Positions 61,020 to 64,000 of a stretch of DNA of 64,000 nucleotides are shown one piece after another. Each line of letters starts with the position of its first letter. Position 1 is the stretch's first letter. The stretch lies in NCBI GenBank assembly GCA_965232895.1, contig OZ247430.1:620001-684000 (forward strand). The letters are read 5' to 3'. Made by a program: the position numbers and the translations under genes. The DNA comes from Bin87 sp965232895. GTDB taxonomy: Bacteria > Chloroflexota > Dehalococcoidia > Lucifugimonadales > UBA3495. The notes beneath the pieces are model-generated. The model was not told the origin of the DNA. It made no database searches and saw nothing but the letters and a program-made list of their open reading frames with translations.

Positions 61020-62036
61020 CTACCACTCCGAGCGGGGCGGGCGTTCCATCAGGACAGGTATGCAATCGGCGGCGGGGAGACCCTCGAACAACACCTGGGA
61101 CATGAGGCGGGTGATGGGCATGTCCACGTCCAGGCGCTCGGCGATTTCCAGCGCGGCCACGGTGGTGTTGATGCCCTCGGCCACGGCGCCCATGTCGGCC
61201 AGGATGTCGGGCAGCTGACGACCCCGGGCCAGTTCCTCGCCGACGCGGCGGTTGCGGCTCAGCGGGCTACTGCACGTCGCCATCACGTCGCCCAGGCCGG
61301 CCAGACCGGCAAAGGTCATCAGCTGCGCGCCGGCGGCGATACCCAACCTCCCGATCTCGTTGAGGCCGCGGGTTACCAGGGCGGCCTTGGCGTTGTCGCC
61401 CACGTCCATGCCGTCGGCGATGCCGGCGGCCAGCGCGATGATGTTCTTCAGCGATCCGCCCATCTCCACGCCCACCACGTCGTCGCTGGTGTAGATGCGA
61501 AACGCCGGCGACATCAGGGCATCCTGGACGAGACTGCGGGATCCTTCGTCCGAAGCGGCAACCACGGTCACGGCCGGTTTGCCGGCTATAACTTCGCCGG
61601 CGAGGTTGGGGCCGGACAGGACGGCGAATCGCCCGGGTGGGTGACCGGGCATTTCCTCAGACCATACCTCGCTCATGCGCCGGCCGGCGGGCAATTCCAG
61701 TCCCTTAGTAGCGCTGAGGACCACGGCGTCCGCGGGCAGGTGCGGGCCAATGCGCTGCAGGTTCTCCCGGAAACGGTCGGACGGCGCGGAAACAATGATG
61801 AGCCGTGCGCCGCTCAGCGCCGCCGCCGGGTCATGCTCGATGGCGAGCGTCTCGGGGAAGGGGACGCCGGGCAGGCGTCGGGCGTGCTCGCCGGCACGGC
61901 GCAGCGTCTCCGCCTCGTCAGCGGTGCGGCACAGCAGACGCACGGGCGAGCCGGCGCGGGCCGCCAGGACGGCCAGGGTGGTGCCCCAGGTGGTGGCGCC
62001 GATGACGGCGACGGGGGACTGGGTAATAGGGGACAA
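61020..62036 (-). CDS. gpsA: Glycerol-3-phosphate dehydrogenase [NAD(P)+]
   Basis: Makes sn-glycerol-3-phosphate for phospholipids. A 338-residue GpsA: N-terminal Rossmann motif VAVIGATTWGTTLA (a Thr replaces the middle Gly of GxGxxG), LSATKGLELPAGRRMSEV, VLSGPNLAGEV, GGSLKNIIALAAGIADGMDVGDNAKAALVTRGLNE with the catalytic Lys, and GLGDVMATCSSPLSRNRRVG. The start is probably TTG at 62036; no ATG fits and there is a stop just upstream. Weak ribosome site. Confidence 0.94.
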   Translation of the reverse strand: MSPITQSPVAVIGATTWGTTLAVLAARAGSPVRLLCRTADEAETLRRAGEHARRLPGVPFPETLAIEHDPAAALSGARLIIVSAPSDRFRENLQRIGPHLPADAVVLSATKGLELPAGRRMSEVWSEEMPGHPPGRFAVLSGPNLAGEVIAGKPAVTVVAASDEGSRSLVQDALMSPAFRIYTSDDVVGVEMGGSLKNIIALAAGIADGMDVGDNAKAALVTRGLNEIGRLGIAAGAQLMTFAGLAGLGDVMATCSSPLSRNRRVGEELARGRQLPDILADMGAVAEGINTTVAALEIAERLDVDMPITRLMSQVLFEGLPAADCIPVLMERPPRSEW

Positions 62037-62174
62037 AATGGATCTTCAAATATTGACTGCAGGGCCGACACTGAGATTGACACGGACATTAATACAATGG
62101 CATCGTAAGCGTGTCGGGTTCCCCGTCCGGGGCTCGAAATGGTTCGCCCAGCCTGACATCAATGTCAATTCAGA

Positions 62175-62200
62175 GCCCTCCTTCATGGAGGGCTTTCGTT
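62175..62200 (+). terminator. Terminator-like hairpin
   Basis: GCCCTCC-TTCAT-GGAGGGC followed by TTTCGTT. It lies in the 255-bp gap 62037-62291, where I find no gene for it to terminate on the plus strand; it may serve an unseen small RNA or, read from the other strand, an upstream transcript. Confidence 0.45.
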
Positions 62201-62291
62201 ATGCGATCTTGTCACGCGCTCTGGGCAATTCCGATAAGTAGAAGAAATACATACCATCGGCTCATTAGGCCGGCGGCATTTTGCCGCCGGC

Positions 62292-62417
62292 CTAGTTATC
62301 CACACCTTGTTTGGTATTGAAGTAGGGCATAACATCTTGAGCCAACCACTCCAGTTGTTCCATGGATGTGGAGGGCGGCATGCCCATGTTGGTGATGCCG
62401 ATGTCGCTTTCTTCAGG
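62292..62417 (-). pseudogene. Duplicated 3' fragment of the LLM gene
   Basis: Reads DIGITNMGMPPSTSMEQLEW and on to FNTKQGVDN with a TAG stop, nearly the same as the last 40 codons of the LLM gene at 62940 (NIGITNMGMPTSASMEQLEW, FNTKQGADN). It has no upstream part and is a duplication remnant. Confidence 0.8.
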
Positions 62418-62454
62418 CCGCGCAGGTTCATGCCAGTCTATGGCCACCCGGCCT

Positions 62455-62868
62455 TCAGGGCTGTTCTTCAGTCTCGCCGGCCAGGAACCGCTCCACCTCG
62501 GGCGTACGAGGGAGTACCAGAACACCGTCGACTTCGATGCCGAACCTCTCGTATGCTGCCTGGTGCCTCTCCTTGTACTCTTTTTTCAGACGCTTACGTT
62601 CCTCGGCGCGACCCTCAGCGCGACCCTCGGCTTTTGCCTTGTTCCATGCTGCCGGTATCAGCAGTACCATACGACCTATCACCTCCACAAAGATGGCGGC
62701 GAGCAGGGCAATACCCACCGCAACGCCAAAAATGGCAGCCAGCAGATAGATGCCCTCATCGCGCCGCAAATCGTCCCAATGCCACCACAGCCCGACGCCC
62801 ACTCCGCAAACGTACACCAGGTAATAGATAACCCAGTATTTTCCGACCGCCCTCCTGAATAGATCCAT
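62455..62868 (-). CDS. Two-TM protein with charged coiled-coil tail, between LLM repeats
   Basis: A 137-residue protein (ATG 62868; no clear ribosome site) with two TM helices (YWVIYYLVYVCGVGVGLWW and LAAIFGVAVGIALLAAIFVEV) and a charged helical tail (KAEGRAEGRAEERKRLKKEYKERH). The layout matches the protein at 46855-47352. It is bracketed by the LLM 3' end and its duplicate in the same orientation. No family name known. Confidence 0.65.
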   Translation of the reverse strand: MDLFRRAVGKYWVIYYLVYVCGVGVGLWWHWDDLRRDEGIYLLAAIFGVAVGIALLAAIFVEVIGRMVLLIPAAWNKAKAEGRAEGRAEERKRLKKEYKERHQAAYERFGIEVDGVLVLPRTPEVERFLAGETEEQP

Positions 62869-62939
62869 GGTACCAGCGCACACCGAGCCATGGCTGCGGT
62901 CAGAAATGGACGGTCGGAAACCGGTTCACGCTTGCCGGT

Positions 62940-64000
62940 TCAGTTATCCGCGCCCTGCTTGGTGTTGAAGTGGGGCATGACGTCGCTGGCGAACCACTCC
63001 AGCTGTTCCATGGACGCCGAGGTGGGCATGCCCATGTTGGTGATGCCGATGTTGACCTCGTCCAGGCCGGGATAACGCTCCTGGATTTCCATCAGCTGCT
63101 CGGTGATGCGGTCGGGCGGGCCGACGAGATACTGGCCGGCGGCAACGGATTCCTCGATGGTAGGCATCTTGAGGCCCTGGGGAACCGGGCGTCCGAAGGC
63201 GTTGAGGGCGTTCAGCTGCTCCTGGGTCAGGCCAGCGATGAAGCCCAACGGGCCGAACATCTTGACCCGCTCTTCCATCCACAGACGCGCCTGGTCCATG
63301 GCTTCCTTCTCGGAGTTGGCGATCTGCACGGAGTAGCCCACGGCGAGGCCCTCGCCCAATTGCCATTCCTTGCCGTGCTCGGCGTGGATGGCCTGCCAGC
63401 GGTGGATCACCTCGTCGCTGGCGCCGCCGGTGGCCGCGCCGCCGCCGATGATCCCCTTGATACCCCAACGGGCCATGAAGTTGATGGCGCGATCGCTGGC
63501 GGACACCACGGGCTGCCACCACTCAACATCGTACTTGGGCCGGGGAACCAGGGTGATCTCTTCGAGATCATAGCCACGGTAGGGCACGTTGGGCGGAATG
63601 TCGTAATGCTTGCCGTGGTGAGAGAAGCTGCGCTGGTTGAACGCCTTCCACATGACCTCAACCTGCTCTTCGAAGAGCTCGCGGTTGGCATTCTGGTCCA
63701 TGATGGGCGAGCCGAAGACCTCAACCTCGCGGGTGTGGTAGCCGCGGCCCACGCCGAAGCGCACGCGGCCATCGGTGAGCCAGTCAGAGGTAGCGTAGTC
63801 TTCGGCCAGGCGCAGGGGGTTCCACATGGGGTTGATGTTGAAACCGCACCCGAACCGCAGCTTCTCGGTGAGGTGAGCAAGGTGCACGTACAGCATCAGC
63901 AGGTTGGGGATGCACTCGTAGCCCTCGCGCTGGAAGTGGTGCTCGGCGATCCAGAAGGTGTCGTAGCCGAGGCGGTCCATGGCGATGGCGATCTGTTCGG
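62940..64000 (-). CDS. LLM-class flavin-dependent oxidoreductase, 5' end outside window
   Basis: The C-terminal 353 codons of a luciferase-like monooxygenase: YDTFWIAEHHFQREGYECIP, the barrel segments LRFGCGFNINPMWNPLRLAEDYATSDWLTDGRVRFGVGRGYH (given as landmarks LAEDYATSDWLTDGRVRFGV), WGIKGIIGGGAATGG and VGPPDRITEQL. The frame is open past 63980 to the window edge. It differs strongly from the LLM genes at 9633 and 57631, so three separate subfamilies are present. Its 3' end is duplicated at 62292-62417. Confidence 0.9.
   Translation of the reverse strand, partial: EQIAIAMDRLGYDTFWIAEHHFQREGYECIPNLLMLYVHLAHLTEKLRFGCGFNINPMWNPLRLAEDYATSDWLTDGRVRFGVGRGYHTREVEVFGSPIMDQNANRELFEEQVEVMWKAFNQRSFSHHGKHYDIPPNVPYRGYDLEEITLVPRPKYDVEWWQPVVSASDRAINFMARWGIKGIIGGGAATGGASDEVIHRWQAIHAEHGKEWQLGEGLAVGYSVQIANSEKEAMDQARLWMEERVKMFGPLGFIAGLTQEQLNALNAFGRPVPQGLKMPTIEESVAAGQYLVGPPDRITEQLMEIQERYPGLDEVNIGITNMGMPTSASMEQLEWFASDVMPHFNTKQGADN

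Noticed and set aside
62045..62165. Possible tRNA or tmRNA end (GGTTCCCCGTCCGGGGCTCGAAAT)
   Set aside because: Part of the sequence recalls a T arm, but no acceptor or anticodon stem can be drawn around it. Sequence quoted here is GGTTCCCCGTCCGGGG only as landmark.

Overview
The window reads as a high-GC bacterial chromosome segment. My best guess is a Chloroflexota member of the Dehalococcoidia/SAR202 type. This is inference from gene content: three luciferase-like flavin monooxygenases, two MmgE/PrpD proteins, a haloacetate-dehalogenase-like hydrolase, an amidohydrolase, RraA-like and carboxymuconolactone-decarboxylase-like proteins, a DUF1800 protein, lipoproteins tethered by VEVTRVV-type spacers, and short intergenic inverted repeats of the CATTGCGAG type. 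No rRNA or taxonomic marker other than dnaA and tgt is present, so placement is tentative.

Layout. 0-4.7 kb: a DNA methyltransferase cut by the window edge, dnaA with a possible but weak origin region, an NHL propeller protein, and tRNA-Ala(CGC) plus tRNA-Arg(CCT). 4.8-16.8 kb: catabolic genes (MmgE/PrpD twice, two alpha/beta hydrolases, LLM monooxygenase, amidohydrolase). Between them sit a large exported leucine-rich-repeat protein and a lower-GC insert carrying a methyltransferase-HNH gene broken by one extra G and an unknown partner. 16.8-18.8 kb: an LRR relic and a potassium channel.

18.9-31.2 kb is the most unusual stretch. It holds a carboxynorspermidine-decarboxylase-like gene coupled to a DUF3326 gene; a small two-TM protein, PspA and PspAA; divergently a DUF4178 gene and a double-DUF350 membrane protein; then a four-gene minus-strand operon with a predicted transglutaminase-like protein, a divergent SecA family ATPase, a lipoprotein and an unknown protein. 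A perfect TTGAT-N4-ATCAA box lies in the divergent promoter between the PspA and DUF4178 operons. I read the stretch as an envelope-stress island combining PspA, polyamine and SecA-like functions.

31.9-42.6 kb: an Lhr-type helicase, a membrane-anchored unknown, FN3 and glutamine-synthetase relics, an IS982-like element with an interrupted transposase, a run of three small membrane or exported peptides preceded by strongly foldable leaders, and a TauE/SafE exporter. 42.8-50.2 kb: tgt, a glycine-betaine/proline-type ABC transporter (ATPase, permease, a small intervening protein, substrate-binding lipoprotein), RraA-like and CMD-like genes. 50.3-51.8 kb: an intact IS4-like element. 51.8-64 kb: NHL-DUF1800 pair, a B12-binding radical-SAM-like protein lacking the cluster cysteines, an AI-2E transporter, a TlpA-like lipoprotein with an LLM enzyme, a patch of mobile-element debris, a seven-TM unknown, gpsA, and an LLM gene running off the right edge with a duplicated 3' fragment nearby.

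Small non-autonomous repeats are frequent: three CATTGCGAG copies, two 152-bp CAGGGCAATCGCA elements in opposite orientation, one 137-bp element, and several short tandem repeats.
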